Counted from the first letter of the stretch, positions 17,309 to 25,929 are shown. The stretch: DNA of 64,000 bases from Chachezhania sediminis (GCF_009765275.1 NZ_VOPH01000002.1:558001-622000); one strand, 5' to 3'. The notes: a model not told the origin generated them from the letters alone. Program-made: numbers and translations.

Positions 17309-18183
17309 GTCTGCCACTCCTGCGCGCGGGACTTGAGGAATTTCAGGAAGGTCTGCACCTTGGTCGTGCGGTGCAGGTCGACATGGGTCACCAGCCACAG
17401 CGGCGATTCCCATTCCGGCCGCGGCGGCAGCACCTGGATCAGGTCGGCATCCTGGGTCGCGTCCCAGATCGGCAGGAAGCCCATGCCGGCGCCTGCGCGC
17501 ACGGCATCGCGCATGGAACTGTCGGCATTGGCGCGGAAGGCCAGCTGTTCGTCCGACACCTTGTCCCGCAGCCAGATGCTGAACGGCGCGCGGGTGTCGG
17601 GATCGTCGAAATCAACGAAGCGGTGGCCCATGAAGTCCAGTTCGTCCTTCGGCTGGCCGCGCTGGTTGATATAGCAGGTGCTGGCATAAAGCGCGACGCG
17701 CTGCCGGATGAAGGGCTGGACCACGTTGTCCGGCTGATCCGGGGCCGATCCCGCACGGATTGCCACATGGGCCTCGCCGTATTCCAGGCGGAACAGGCGC
17801 GGGCCGGCCAGGAAGCGGACGGTGACGCGCGGGTTCTCGTTCTGGAAGGCGGCCAGCGTCGGCACCAGAAGCGGGCTGAGTCCGGCCAGCGAGGTCACGA
17901 CAAGCTCGCCCGCGACGTCGTCGCCATGGCCCTTCAGCCGCGCGGTCAGCTGGCCGAACTGGTCTTCGGTCGCCTGCGCCACGCGCATCAGGTCGGCGCC
18001 GGCCTCGGTCGGCGTATAGCCGCGGGCATGGCGGTGGAACAGCCGGATGCCAAGGCGGGCCTCCAGCGCGTCGACATGGCGGATGACGGTAGCATGGTGC
18101 ACGCCCAGCACCTCGGCCGCGCCGCTGACGGTGCCGATCCGGGCGACCTGGAAGGCCGTGCGCACTTCGTCCCAGTTGTTCAT
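17305..18183 (-). CDS. LysR-family transcriptional regulator
   Basis: A 292-residue regulator. N-terminal winged helix (AFQVARIGTVSGAAEVLGVH, then HATVIRHVDALEARLGIRLF) and a C-terminal substrate-binding domain with RAGSAPDQPDNVV and MRDAVRAGAGMGFLPIW. It overlaps the following EamA transporter gene by 4 nt, which is unusual: LysR regulators are generally divergent from their targets, and here regulator and transporter share one mRNA, pointing to autoregulated control of export. Confidence 0.88.
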   Translation of the reverse strand: MNNWDEVRTAFQVARIGTVSGAAEVLGVHHATVIRHVDALEARLGIRLFHRHARGYTPTEAGADLMRVAQATEDQFGQLTARLKGHGDDVAGELVVTSLAGLSPLLVPTLAAFQNENPRVTVRFLAGPRLFRLEYGEAHVAIRAGSAPDQPDNVVQPFIRQRVALYASTCYINQRGQPKDELDFMGHRFVDFDDPDTRAPFSIWLRDKVSDEQLAFRANADSSMRDAVRAGAGMGFLPIWDATQDADLIQVLPPRPEWESPLWLVTHVDLHRTTKVQTFLKFLKSRAQEWQT

Positions 18184-18373
18184 TGGCCTCTCGTCCTCTG
18201 TCTTGCGGCCATCCGGAGGCGTCCCATTAAGGGTGCCGGGCCGCATCCGCGCTGGACAGGTTGCCGGACAGAAGTGCCAAGGCCGGGCCGTCGCCGCAAG
18301 GGAAATCCCGAAAAACCGGTACTTTCCGATGAACCGCGGTCGGATGAACCGCAGGGCGCGGGGTCCTGCCGGA

Positions 18374-18727
18374 TCAGACGACCCTGCGCGCCGCCGCGGT
18401 GGCCGTATTGCCGGTATTCGGCGTACCGGTAGGTTCGATCAGAAGAAGGTGGGTTTCCTGCCGCGCCACGGGCCGGTGTTCGACGCCTTTCGGGATCACG
18501 AACATCTCTCCCGGCTCCAGGTGCACGGTACGGTCGCGCATCTCGATATCCAGGGCGCCTTTCAGGACAAGGAAGAAGTCGTCGGTGTCGCGATGGGAAT
18601 GCCAGGTGAATTCGCCTTCGACCTTCACCACCATCACGTCGTGCCCGTTGAATGTCGTGACGGTCCGCGGCGACCAGCGTTCGTCGAAGGTGGACAGCTT
18701 GTCGGCAAGATTGAGGGCGTCGGTCAT
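18374..18727 (-). CDS. Cupin-domain protein
   Basis: A 117-residue single-domain cupin. Motif 1 is FTWHSHRDTDDFFLVLKG with the metal-binding H-x-H-x-x-E/D-like residues; motif 2 is PGEMFVIPKGVEHRPVA. A small mononuclear-metal beta-barrel, similar to proteins annotated as mannose-6-phosphate isomerase-like cupins. The start MTDALN is chosen (18727). It lies 34 bp after the glycosyltransferase gene on the same strand. Function is unknown. Confidence 0.8.
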   Translation of the reverse strand: MTDALNLADKLSTFDERWSPRTVTTFNGHDVMVVKVEGEFTWHSHRDTDDFFLVLKGALDIEMRDRTVHLEPGEMFVIPKGVEHRPVARQETHLLLIEPTGTPNTGNTATAAARRVV

Positions 18728-18760
18728 GGCGGGTCCCCCGTTCCGGACGACCTGCAAGGG

Positions 18761-19567
18761 TCACAGGCCGCTGTCAAAGCTTTCGTCGACATCGCCGAAG
18801 CGGGCGGCGGGATCAATACCGGCCGGCACCGGCCCGGGATGGCCGACATGGGCCTGCCATTCCCGACCCAGCGCCTCGCGCTCCAGCGCCGCGATTTCCT
18901 CGACCGTTGTCACCCGCTGGCCGCGTCCCCGCAGGTGCTGCAGCAGCCTGTGGGAATGCAGGATCGTGGGGCGCGCATCCAGCGGCTCCCACGCGTCGAG
19001 CATGGGCGTCCGGCGCAGGTTGAATTCGGGCGGCAGGACATAGAAGCGGATGTCGCTGTCCCACAGCAGGTCCTTCAGCGTGATCTGGTCCCGAAGGTGG
19101 CCAGCGGCGTCATAGCGGCGTTTCCATTCGGCGAAGAAGGCCGCCGTCTCCTCTCCCCGGCGATAGAGCAGCACGCCCGAATTCAGTTGCGGAAAGGCAT
19201 AGGGCGTTTCCGCCGCGTGGCCCTGCCGGACCAGCGGCGAGCGGCGGCGGACGTCATGGGCCATGGCCAGCGGGAACCGGTCGGCCACGGAAAACAGGTC
19301 GCCCAGGGGGCCCAGCACCAGCACGTCGGCATCCAGGTACAGCGTCCGGTCGAAGCGCGAGCGGGCGAAACAGTCCAGCTTGGCCCGCGGATGGGGCGCG
19401 GGGATCGGATGGACCTGGTCGAAGACATGATGCGGAGGCAGGGGACCGTCGGTGAAGATGTCGACCGGAAGACCCGGGTTCGACATGGCCAGGCTGGCCG
19501 CCGCCTGGCAGGCCAGGTCGCGGTAGCCGTTCCCCACGGCCACGAAGATCACACCGTCCTGTCCCAC
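18761..19567 (-). CDS. GT-A-fold nucleotide-sugar glycosyltransferase-like protein
   Basis: A 268-residue cytoplasmic protein. It begins VIFVAVGNGYRDLACQAAAS and carries the DxD motif in RTLYLDADVLVLGPLGDLFS, then QLNSGVLLYRRGEETAAFF, the arrangement of GT8-like and related nucleotide-diphospho-sugar transferases. The donor and acceptor are unknown; such proteins decorate surface polysaccharide or small molecules. Upstream of divergent ffh; downstream is the cupin gene. Confidence 0.7.
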   Translation of the reverse strand: MGQDGVIFVAVGNGYRDLACQAAASLAMSNPGLPVDIFTDGPLPPHHVFDQVHPIPAPHPRAKLDCFARSRFDRTLYLDADVLVLGPLGDLFSVADRFPLAMAHDVRRRSPLVRQGHAAETPYAFPQLNSGVLLYRRGEETAAFFAEWKRRYDAAGHLRDQITLKDLLWDSDIRFYVLPPEFNLRRTPMLDAWEPLDARPTILHSHRLLQHLRGRGQRVTTVEEIAALEREALGREWQAHVGHPGPVPAGIDPAARFGDVDESFDSGL

Positions 19568-19631
19568 CCGACTGCCCTTTCCGTCGCTCCGGCATCCGGG
19601 ATAATAGGGCGGCCGCCGGGCGCCGCCACTC

Positions 19632-19660
19632 TTGACAGCACTCCCCTGTCCCCGTATCCG
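19632..19660 (+). promoter_or_regulatory. Candidate sigma-70 promoter for ffh operon
   Basis: TTGACA (19632-19637), a consensus -35, is followed after 17 bp by TATCCG (19655-19660). It points toward ffh, whose start is 160 bp downstream, so the leader would be long. No better pair is visible nearer the gene. Confidence 0.45.
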
Positions 19661-19819
19661 CGCAGCTTATCTCCGGAAGTTTACCCGCTTCCGGTCCCGG
19701 CACGATTCGGGATCGCCACCAGTCAGCGCGTTGCGCCCACTGGTGCGTTTGTGCTTTGTGCCGCCGGCCCCTAACTAGGGGACAACCGGAGATACCTGAG
19801 TTGAGGAGCGCAGAGCGCC

Positions 19820-21325
19820 ATGTTTGAAAATCTGTCCGACCGCCTGGGTGGCGTTCTCGACCGGCTGACCAAGCAGGGTGCGCTGAGCGAGGACGACGTC
19901 AAGACCGCGCTGCGCGAGGTCCGCGTGGCCTTGCTCGAGGCCGACGTCTCGCTGCCGGTGGCGCGCGACTTCGTGAAGAAGGTGCAGGACCAGGCGACCG
20001 GCCAGGCGGTGACGAAATCGGTCACGCCGGGCCAGCAGGTCGTCAAGATCGTGCACGATGCGCTGGTCGACACGCTGACCGGGTCCGAAGATCCCGGCGC
20101 GCTCAAGATCGACAACCCGCCCGCGCCCATCCTGATGGTGGGCCTGCAGGGCTCGGGCAAGACCACGACCACCGCCAAGCTGGCCCGCCGCCTGAAGGAA
20201 CGCGAAGGCAAGCGCGTGCTGATGGCCTCGCTCGACACCAACCGTCCCGCGGCGATGGAACAGCTGGCGATCCTGGGCAACCAGATCGGCGTCGACACCC
20301 TGCCCATCGTGAAGGGCGAAAACCCGGTCCAGATCGCCAAACGCGCCAAGACGCAGGCGTCCCTGGGCGGCTACGACGTCTACATGCTGGATACCGCCGG
20401 CCGTCTGCATATCGACGAAGAGCTGATCCAGCAGGCCGCCGACGTGCGCGATGTCGTTTCGCCGCGCGAAACGCTGCTGGTGGTCGACGGCCTGACCGGC
20501 CAGGACGCGGTGAACGTCGCGACCGAATTCGACGACAAGATCGGCGTCTCGGGCGTGGTCCTGACCCGGATGGACGGCGACGGCCGCGGCGGTGCGGCAC
20601 TGTCGATGCGTGCGGTGACCGGCAAGCCGATCCGTTTCGTGGGTCTGGGCGAGAAGATGGACGCGCTCGAAACGTTCGAGCCGGACCGGATCGCGGGCCG
20701 CATCCTCGGCATGGGCGACATCGTGGCCCTGGTCGAGAAGGCGCAGGAAACCATCGAGGCCGAACAGGCCGAAAAGATGATGCGCCGGATGGCCAAGGGC
20801 CATTTCTCGATGAACGACCTGAAGATGCAGCTGGAACAGATGCTCAAGATGGGCGGCATGGAAGGCATGATGTCCATGTTGCCGGGCATGGGCAAGATGG
20901 CCAAGCAGGTTCAGGACGCGGGCTTTGACGACAAGATCCTGAAGCGCCAGATCGCGCTGATCCAGTCGATGACCAAGAAGGAACGCGCCAATCCGGGCAT
21001 CCTGCAGGCCAGCCGCAAGAAGCGGATCGCGGCCGGTGCCGGCATGGACGTGGCCGAACTGAACAAGCTTCTGAAGATGCACCGCCAGATGGCGGACACG
21101 ATGAAGAAGCTGGGCAAGATGAAGGGCGGCGCCATGAAGCAGGCGATGCGCGCGCTGGCCGGCAAGGGCGGTATGCCCGGGCTGGGCGGCGCCGGCGCGC
21201 CCGATGCCAAGGCGCTGGAAGCGGCGGCCAAGCAGATGTCGGGCAAGATGCCCGGCGGTCTTTCCGGTCTGGGCGGAGGCATGGGCCTGCCTTCGGGCCT
21301 GTCGGGGTTCGGCAAGAAGAAATGA
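19820..21325 (+). CDS. ffh: Signal recognition particle protein Ffh (SRP54)
   Basis: A 501-residue GTPase: N domain (residues 1-90), G domain with G1 GLQGSGKTTTTAKLA, DTAGRLHIDEEL and TRMDGDGRGGAALS, and a Met-rich M domain from about residue 320 (MGGMEGMMSMLPGMGKMAKQ) that binds signal peptides and 4.5S RNA. The C-terminus is a Gly/Met-rich tail. Ffh with FtsY targets nascent membrane proteins. Translation start 19820 follows GAGGAG. Head of the block that continues with the GNAT genes, rpsP, rimM, trmD and rplS. Confidence 0.97.
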   Translation: MFENLSDRLGGVLDRLTKQGALSEDDVKTALREVRVALLEADVSLPVARDFVKKVQDQATGQAVTKSVTPGQQVVKIVHDALVDTLTGSEDPGALKIDNPPAPILMVGLQGSGKTTTTAKLARRLKEREGKRVLMASLDTNRPAAMEQLAILGNQIGVDTLPIVKGENPVQIAKRAKTQASLGGYDVYMLDTAGRLHIDEELIQQAADVRDVVSPRETLLVVDGLTGQDAVNVATEFDDKIGVSGVVLTRMDGDGRGGAALSMRAVTGKPIRFVGLGEKMDALETFEPDRIAGRILGMGDIVALVEKAQETIEAEQAEKMMRRMAKGHFSMNDLKMQLEQMLKMGGMEGMMSMLPGMGKMAKQVQDAGFDDKILKRQIALIQSMTKKERANPGILQASRKKRIAAGAGMDVAELNKLLKMHRQMADTMKKLGKMKGGAMKQAMRALAGKGGMPGLGGAGAPDAKALEAAAKQMSGKMPGGLSGLGGGMGLPSGLSGFGKKK

Positions 21326-21331
21326 CCCTGT

Positions 21332-21354
21332 CTTCTTCTCTTTCCAAATACTCC
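21332..21354. repeat. Short dispersed element downstream of ffh
   Basis: CTTCTTCTCTTTCCAAATAC followed by TCC; related to the pair at 48461-48539 (GGAGTATTT...GAAGAAG in the opposite orientation). Located between ffh and the first GNAT gene. Confidence 0.45.
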
Positions 21355-21395
21355 AATACGACGCGGACCCGTTTCCGCGGGCGGAGGGTCCTGGC

Positions 21396-21911
21396 ATGAC
21401 TGCAGCCTCGCTGACGACAGACCGCCTGATCCTGTCCCCGCCGGGCGCGGAAGACGTGGATGCAATGCTGGCCTTCTTCGCCGCGCCGCGATCCGAGTTC
21501 TATGGCGGGCCCCTGAGCGCGGGCGCGGCATGGGAGAAATTCGCGGCCTATGTCGGCCAGTGGACGCTGACGGGCTATGGTCTCTTCGCCATCCGGCTGA
21601 AGGGCGGCGGCGAAACCATCGGGCTGGCCGGCCCGTTCCATCCGTCGCATTTCCCCGAGCCGGAGATGTGCTGGCTTCTTGCCTCGGACGAGCATGAGGG
21701 CCGGGGCTATGCCAGCGAGGCCTGCCGCGCGATCCTGGAATACCTGTTCACCGATCTGGGCTGGACCACCGCCGTCAGCTATATCGACATGGCGAATGTC
21801 CCGTCCCGTGCGCTGGCCCTGCGTCTGGGCGCGCGGCTGGATCCCGATGCGCCGGCGATGATCCCGAACTGCCAGACCTATCGTCACTCGGCACCGGAGG
21901 GGGCGGCATGA
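21396..21911 (+). CDS. GNAT N-acetyltransferase, tandem copy 1
   Basis: A 171-residue RimJ/RimL-type GNAT (acetyltransferase_3 fold). Opens SLTTDRLILSPPGAEDVDAM, with the acetyl-CoA pyrophosphate loop in DEHEGRGYASEACRAIL and the late LGWTTAVSYIDMANVPSRAL. GGAGG sits 9 nt before the ATG. First of four adjacent paralogues, each overlapping the next by 4 nt. This copy has the most divergent N-terminus (no ETERLILRGP). RimJ/RimL relatives acetylate N-termini of ribosomal proteins, but many act on small molecules or toxins; the substrate is unknown. Confidence 0.85.
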   Translation: MTAASLTTDRLILSPPGAEDVDAMLAFFAAPRSEFYGGPLSAGAAWEKFAAYVGQWTLTGYGLFAIRLKGGGETIGLAGPFHPSHFPEPEMCWLLASDEHEGRGYASEACRAILEYLFTDLGWTTAVSYIDMANVPSRALALRLGARLDPDAPAMIPNCQTYRHSAPEGAA

Positions 21912-22429
21912 CCTTCGCTGTCCAGATCCCGACCATCGAGACCGAGCGGCTGATCCTGCGCGGGCCGAAACTGGCGGATTTCGAACATTGGGCGGATTTC
22001 TTCGCCTCACCCCGCTCGGAGTTCGAACGTGGCCTGCAGAGCCGTGACCAGGCCTGGCGGATCTGGGCCTCGGACGTGGCGATCTGGTCGCTTCGGGGCT
22101 ATGGCCCCTTCGGCGTCGACGACCGCGAAACCGGCGCGTATCTGGGCGAGGTGGGCATCTATGAACCCGACGGCTATCCCGGGCCGGAGTTGGGCTGGTT
22201 CGTCGTGCCCGACGCCGAAGGCCGGGGCATCGCTGCGGAAGCCGCGCGCGCCGTGCTGACCTGGTCGCGGCAAAGCTTCGGCTGGGACCGGCTGATCAAC
22301 ATCATCGACCCGCGGAACGCCCGCTCCATCGCCCTTGGCCAACGGATCGGCGGCGTGATCGACCCGGATGCGGAAGGTGAAGATCCCGGCGACGTGGTCA
22401 TTGTGCACGACCTGAGGGCGCTTGCATGA
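21908..22429 (+). CDS. GNAT N-acetyltransferase, tandem copy 2
   Basis: A 173-residue GNAT that starts in the ATGA overlap with copy 1. It opens IETERLILRGPKLADFEHWA; the acetyl-CoA loop is DAEGRGIAAEAARAVL and the C-terminal motif IINIIDPRNARSIALG-like. Copies 2-4 share the same frame of motifs (ETERLILR, GGP/GLQ, WxxRGxG, IDPxNxxSI) and arose by tandem duplication. Substrate unknown. Confidence 0.85.
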   Translation: MTFAVQIPTIETERLILRGPKLADFEHWADFFASPRSEFERGLQSRDQAWRIWASDVAIWSLRGYGPFGVDDRETGAYLGEVGIYEPDGYPGPELGWFVVPDAEGRGIAAEAARAVLTWSRQSFGWDRLINIIDPRNARSIALGQRIGGVIDPDAEGEDPGDVVIVHDLRALA

Positions 22430-22968
22430 CCGTCACGCTCGCAAATACGCCGGTGATCGAAACGGAACGCCTGATCCTGCGCGCGCCGAAGGGCAGCGAT
22501 GCCGAAGCGTCGGTCGCCTTCTTCGGCACCGACCGGTCGCGCTATATGGGCGGTCCTCAGACCCGGGCCCAGGCCTGGCGCAGCTTTGCCGGCGTGATCG
22601 GCCACTGGGTGGTCCGGGGCTGGGGCCTGTTCGTCGTCTGCGAAAAGGGATCCGACACGCCCCTGGGCGCTGTCGGCCCGTGGATGCCGGAAGGCTGGAC
22701 CGACCGCGAGATCGGCTGGTCGATGTGGGACCCCTCGGTCGAGGGCAAGGGCTATGCGTTCGAGGCCGCGCAGGCGGCCCGGGCCTATGCATATGGCACC
22801 TTGGGCTGGACCACGGCGATCAGCTATATCGACCCGGAAAACGCCCGTTCCATCGCGCTGGCGAAACGGATGGGCTGCACGCTGGACGACGACCTTCCGC
22901 TGCCGGACCTGCCCGACTGGGACGGCACGCTGGTCTTCCGCCATCCGGGACCGGACGCGCTGGCATGA
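22426..22968 (+). CDS. GNAT N-acetyltransferase, tandem copy 3
   Basis: A 180-residue GNAT overlapping copy 2 by 4 nt (ATGA). Begins VIETERLILRAPKGSDAEAS, acetyl-CoA loop SVEGKGYAFEAAQAARAYA, late segment LGWTTAISYIDPENARSIAL. The GGP and RGWG segments in the middle match copies 1 and 4. Part of the coupled four-gene array between ffh and chorismate mutase; no start other than 22426 gives the conserved N-terminus. Confidence 0.85.
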   Translation: MTVTLANTPVIETERLILRAPKGSDAEASVAFFGTDRSRYMGGPQTRAQAWRSFAGVIGHWVVRGWGLFVVCEKGSDTPLGAVGPWMPEGWTDREIGWSMWDPSVEGKGYAFEAAQAARAYAYGTLGWTTAISYIDPENARSIALAKRMGCTLDDDLPLPDLPDWDGTLVFRHPGPDALA

Positions 22969-23570
22969 CCGAACTGGCGATCCCCGTCCTGGAAACCGAA
23001 CGGCTGATCCTGCGCGGGCCAGAGCCCGAGGATTACCCGGATTTCAAGGCCACCTTCACGTCCTACCGGGCGCGGTTCATGGGCGGGCCGCTGAATGCCT
23101 ACGAATCCTGGATGCTCTACGCGGCCGAGATCGGCCACTGGGCGATCCGTGGCTTCGGCATGTGGATGATCCGCGACCGGGTGACCGACCAGACCTATGG
23201 CATGGCCGGCGGCTGGAAGCCCGCGAAATGGCCCGAGGCGGAAATCGCCTGGGTGATCTGGCCGGGTGCCGAAGGCCGCGGCATCGCGCTGGAAGCGACC
23301 AATGCGGCGCGCCGGTATTTCTACCGCGAATGCGGCTGGGAGGGGGCGGTCAGCTATATCGACCCCAAGAACCTGGCCTCGATCCGACTGGCGGAACGGC
23401 TGGGCGCGAAGCTCGACAAGGCGGCGGCCGGCATCGATGGCAGCGACGCGGTCTATCGCCATCCGGGCCCTGCGGCTCTGGACGGGACCCAGCTGGCGCA
23501 TGGCATCGAAATGGAAATCCGGCACTATGCCGATCCGCTGTTCAGACCGAAAGGATGGGCACTTGACTGA
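22965..23570 (+). CDS. GNAT N-acetyltransferase, tandem copy 4
   Basis: A 201-residue GNAT overlapping copy 3 by 4 nt. Opens VLETERLILRGPEPEDYPDF, acetyl-CoA loop GAEGRGIALEATNAARRYFY, late segment AVSYIDPKNLASIRLAERLG. The C-terminus is longer by about 25 residues than the other copies. The chorismate mutase gene begins 16 nt after its stop, so the whole array may be cotranscribed into chorismate mutase. Confidence 0.85.
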   Translation: MTELAIPVLETERLILRGPEPEDYPDFKATFTSYRARFMGGPLNAYESWMLYAAEIGHWAIRGFGMWMIRDRVTDQTYGMAGGWKPAKWPEAEIAWVIWPGAEGRGIALEATNAARRYFYRECGWEGAVSYIDPKNLASIRLAERLGAKLDKAAAGIDGSDAVYRHPGPAALDGTQLAHGIEMEIRHYADPLFRPKGWALD

Positions 23571-23586
23571 GGGGGAGAGTCTGACG

Positions 23587-23883
23587 ATGACCGACGACAC
23601 CGCGCGCGCGGCCGCGATCCTGAAGGAACACCGCGAAAGCATCGACCGGCTGGACGCGATTCTGGTTTACACGCTGGGCGAACGCTTCAAGCACACCCAG
23701 GCGGTGGGCCGGCTGAAAGCGGCGCACGACCTGCCGCCCAGCGACCCGAAACGCGAGGAGGTCCAGATCGCCCGGCTGGAAGAACTGGCCCTGGCCGCGG
23801 ACCTCGACCCCGAATTCGCCAAGGCTTTCCTGAATTTCATCATCCAGGAAGTCATCCGGCACCACAAGAAACACCAGGCGTGA
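23587..23883 (+). CDS. Chorismate mutase, AroQ type
   Basis: A 98-residue all-helical protein of AroQ type: RESIDRLDAILVYTLGERF near the N-terminus, HTQAVGRLKAAHDLPPSDPK in the active-site helix and AKAFLNFIIQEVIRHHKKHQ at the C-terminus. It would convert chorismate to prephenate for Phe/Tyr synthesis. GGGGGAGAG precedes the ATG. Monofunctional, not fused to prephenate dehydratase. Same strand and close to the GNAT array. Confidence 0.88.
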   Translation: MTDDTARAAAILKEHRESIDRLDAILVYTLGERFKHTQAVGRLKAAHDLPPSDPKREEVQIARLEELALAADLDPEFAKAFLNFIIQEVIRHHKKHQA

Positions 23884-23919
23884 CGGCGGGCTAACCCCCG
23901 CCGCGCCGACACCAACCAC

Positions 23920-23935
23920 CGGGCGGACCCGCCCG
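23920..23935 (+). promoter_or_regulatory. GC-rich hairpin in rpsP leader
   Basis: CGGGCGG-AC-CCGCCCG is a perfect 7-bp dyad in the 120-bp gap between chorismate mutase and rpsP; a second, weaker one (GGCGGG...CCCGCC) begins at 23885. No T-run follows, so they may be leader or attenuation hairpins rather than terminators. Confidence 0.35.
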
Positions 23936-24003
23936 CCCGACAGAAGTTCAAGACACCGGCCGGGGGGAACCCCGCCGACCAAGCCATTCGAAGGAGAAAC
24001 ACA

Positions 24004-24390
24004 ATGGCAATGAAGATCCGGCTCGCCCGCGGCGGCTCGAAAAAGCGTCCCTTCTACCGTATCGTTGCAGCCGACAGCCGCATGGCACGCGACGGCCGCT
24101 TCATCGAGAAGCTGGGCACCTACAACCCGCTGCTGCCGAAAGACAGCGAAGAGCGCGTTAAGATGGACGTCGAGCGCATCCAGTACTGGATGTCGAAAGG
24201 CGCCCAGCCGACCGACCGTGTCGCCCGCTTCCTGGAAGCCGCCGGCGTGATCGCCAAGACCGAGCGTTCGAACCCCAAGAAGGCCGAGCCGGGCAAGAAA
24301 GCCCAGGAACGCGCTGAAGAGAAAGCCGCCAAGGCAGCCGCCGCAGCCGAAGCCGCTGCCGCTCCGGCCGAAGAAGCCGCAGCCGAGTAA
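24004..24390 (+). CDS. rpsP: 30S ribosomal protein S16
   Basis: A 128-residue protein. The S16 core is [20 protein letters not shown] through [10 protein letters not shown] (about residues 1-90); the C-terminus is an Ala/Glu-rich, low-complexity extension of about 35 residues ([20 protein letters not shown] onward) common in alphaproteobacteria. GAAGGAG precedes the start by 8 nt. Head of the rpsP-rimM-trmD-rplS group. Confidence 0.97.
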   Translation: MAMKIRLARGGSKKRPFYRIVAADSRMARDGRFIEKLGTYNPLLPKDSEERVKMDVERIQYWMSKGAQPTDRVARFLEAAGVIAKTERSNPKKAEPGKKAQERAEEKAAKAAAAAEAAAAPAEEAAAE

Positions 24391-24429
24391 GGCCCGGCCT
24401 TCTAGCCCGGTAGCCAGAACGGCGCCCCT

Positions 24430-24579
24430 ATGGTCCGTCTCGTCTTTCTTGCCTTCATCTTCGGGGCCGGCTTCTATGCCGGCATGAAGCTGGAGCGCGG
24501 GCGGGTCGAGCAGAATTGCTCGGCCGCCGGCGGTATGCTGACGGTGCAGGGATACTGCGACCTGTCGGAAGGGGTCTGA
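24430..24579 (+). CDS. 49-residue single-pass membrane protein between rpsP and rimM
   Basis: A short gene: [20 protein letters not shown] is a single membrane helix, followed by [20 protein letters not shown] and GYCDLSEGV, with two Cys in a short exported or cytoplasmic tail. It sits 39 nt after rpsP and its TGA is separated from the rimM ATG by one base, so it is translated with rimM. Small proteins with this shape are found at this position in related genomes as far as I recall. Function unknown. Confidence 0.65.
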   Translation: MVRLVFLAFIFGAGFYAGMKLERGRVEQNCSAAGGMLTVQGYCDLSEGV

Positions 24580-24580
24580 G

Positions 24581-25084
24581 ATGACGGAACTGGTCTGTGT
24601 GGGCGCCGTGGCCGGCGCCTATGGCGTCAGGGGAGAGGTGCGGCTGAAAAGCTTCTGCGCCGAGCCCGAGGCCATCGCCGACTATGCACCCCTTCAGACC
24701 GAGGATGGCGCCCACAGCTATTCCGTCGTGCTGACCGGGCAGATGAAGAACGGCTTCACCGCCCATCTGGGCGGTGTGGCCACGAAGGAACAGGCCGACG
24801 CGCTGAAGGGGCTACGCCTCTATGCCCCGCGCGATCGCCTGCCGGCACTGGAAGACGACGAATTCTACCATGCCGACCTGATCGGTCTGGAAGTCGTCGA
24901 TACCGGCGGCACCGTCCTGGGCCGCGTGAAGGCGGTGATGAACCACGGCGCGGACGACCTGTTGGAAGTCTACGGGCCGGGGATGAAGGCCACGGTCCTC
25001 ATCCCCTTCACCCGCACCGTCGTCCCGACAGTCGACCTGACCCTGGGCCGGATCGTTGCCGATCCGCCCGAAGGGCTGTTCTGA
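24581..25084 (+). CDS. rimM: 16S rRNA processing protein RimM
   Basis: A 167-residue ribosome maturation factor for the 30S head. N-terminal barrel: [23 protein letters not shown]-barrel C-terminal domain: [20 protein letters not shown] and [20 protein letters not shown]. The start is 24581, preceded by AAGGGG. It interacts with S19 and 16S helices. Followed 14 nt later by trmD. Confidence 0.95.
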   Translation: MTELVCVGAVAGAYGVRGEVRLKSFCAEPEAIADYAPLQTEDGAHSYSVVLTGQMKNGFTAHLGGVATKEQADALKGLRLYAPRDRLPALEDDEFYHADLIGLEVVDTGGTVLGRVKAVMNHGADDLLEVYGPGMKATVLIPFTRTVVPTVDLTLGRIVADPPEGLF

Positions 25085-25098
25085 ATGCAAAGAGCCTG

Positions 25099-25929
25099 AT
25101 GCCCGATTCCGACGATATCCCGGCCCGCCCCGTCCAGGCGCCGGCACGATCCCATGGCCGCAAGTCGATCAGCGCCTCGGTCCGTCCGCGCGACCTGATG
25201 GCGACGCCGGACCTTGTCGGTGTCTGGAAGGCCAAGGTCATCACCCTGTTCCCCCACGCCTTTCCGGGCGTGCTGGGGGAAAGCCTGACCGGCAAGGCGC
25301 TGCAGATGGGTTTGTGGCAACTGCAGACATTCGACCTGCGCCAGTACGGCGTGGGCAAGCACCGCAATGTCGACGACACGCCTGCGGGCGGTGGCGCCGG
25401 CATGGTGCTGCGCGCGGACGTTCTGGGCCATGCCATCGCCGATGCGATGGCCGGGACGCCGCAGGGCTGGCCGCTGATTTACCTGTCCCCCCGCGGCCGG
25501 CCGATGACCCAGAACCTGATGCGCGGCCTGGCCGCCGCACCCGGTGTCACACTGCTCTGCGGTCGGTTCGAAGGGGTGGACCAGCGCGTGCTGGACCATT
25601 TCGGCATTGCCGAGGTCAGCCTTGGCGATTTCGTCATGACCGGCGGAGAGATTGCCGCCCAGGCCCTGATCGACGCGACCGTGCGGCTGATTCCGGGCGT
25701 GCTGGGCAACGAAAGCTCGACCGAGGAAGAAAGCTTTTCGGCCGGGCTGCTGGAACATCCCCAGTACACCCGTCCGGCGGAATGGCAGGGGCTGGAGATC
25801 CCGGAGGTGCTGATGTCCGGCCATCACGGCCGCATCGCGGACTGGCGCAAGGCGCAATCGGAAGAGATCACCCGGCAACGCCGACCCGACCTTTGGGAGG
25901 CCTGGCGGCGTGCCAAGGGCGAAAGCTGA
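25099..25929 (+). CDS. trmD: tRNA (guanine-37-N1)-methyltransferase TrmD
   Basis: A 276-residue SPOUT methyltransferase: WKAKVITLFPHAFPGVLGES, the knot region YLSPRGRPMTQNLMRGLAAA, LLCGRFEGVDQRVLDHFGIA and SLGDFVMTGGEIAAQALIDA. It makes m1G37 in tRNAs that read CNN codons and prevents frameshifting. The N-terminus carries about 40 extra residues before the usual start (SHGRKSISASVRPRDLMATP); ATG 25099 is kept because an internal Met (MATPDL) is the only alternative and GAGCC-type signals are weak at both. Confidence 0.93.
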   Translation: MPDSDDIPARPVQAPARSHGRKSISASVRPRDLMATPDLVGVWKAKVITLFPHAFPGVLGESLTGKALQMGLWQLQTFDLRQYGVGKHRNVDDTPAGGGAGMVLRADVLGHAIADAMAGTPQGWPLIYLSPRGRPMTQNLMRGLAAAPGVTLLCGRFEGVDQRVLDHFGIAEVSLGDFVMTGGEIAAQALIDATVRLIPGVLGNESSTEEESFSAGLLEHPQYTRPAEWQGLEIPEVLMSGHHGRIADWRKAQSEEITRQRRPDLWEAWRRAKGES

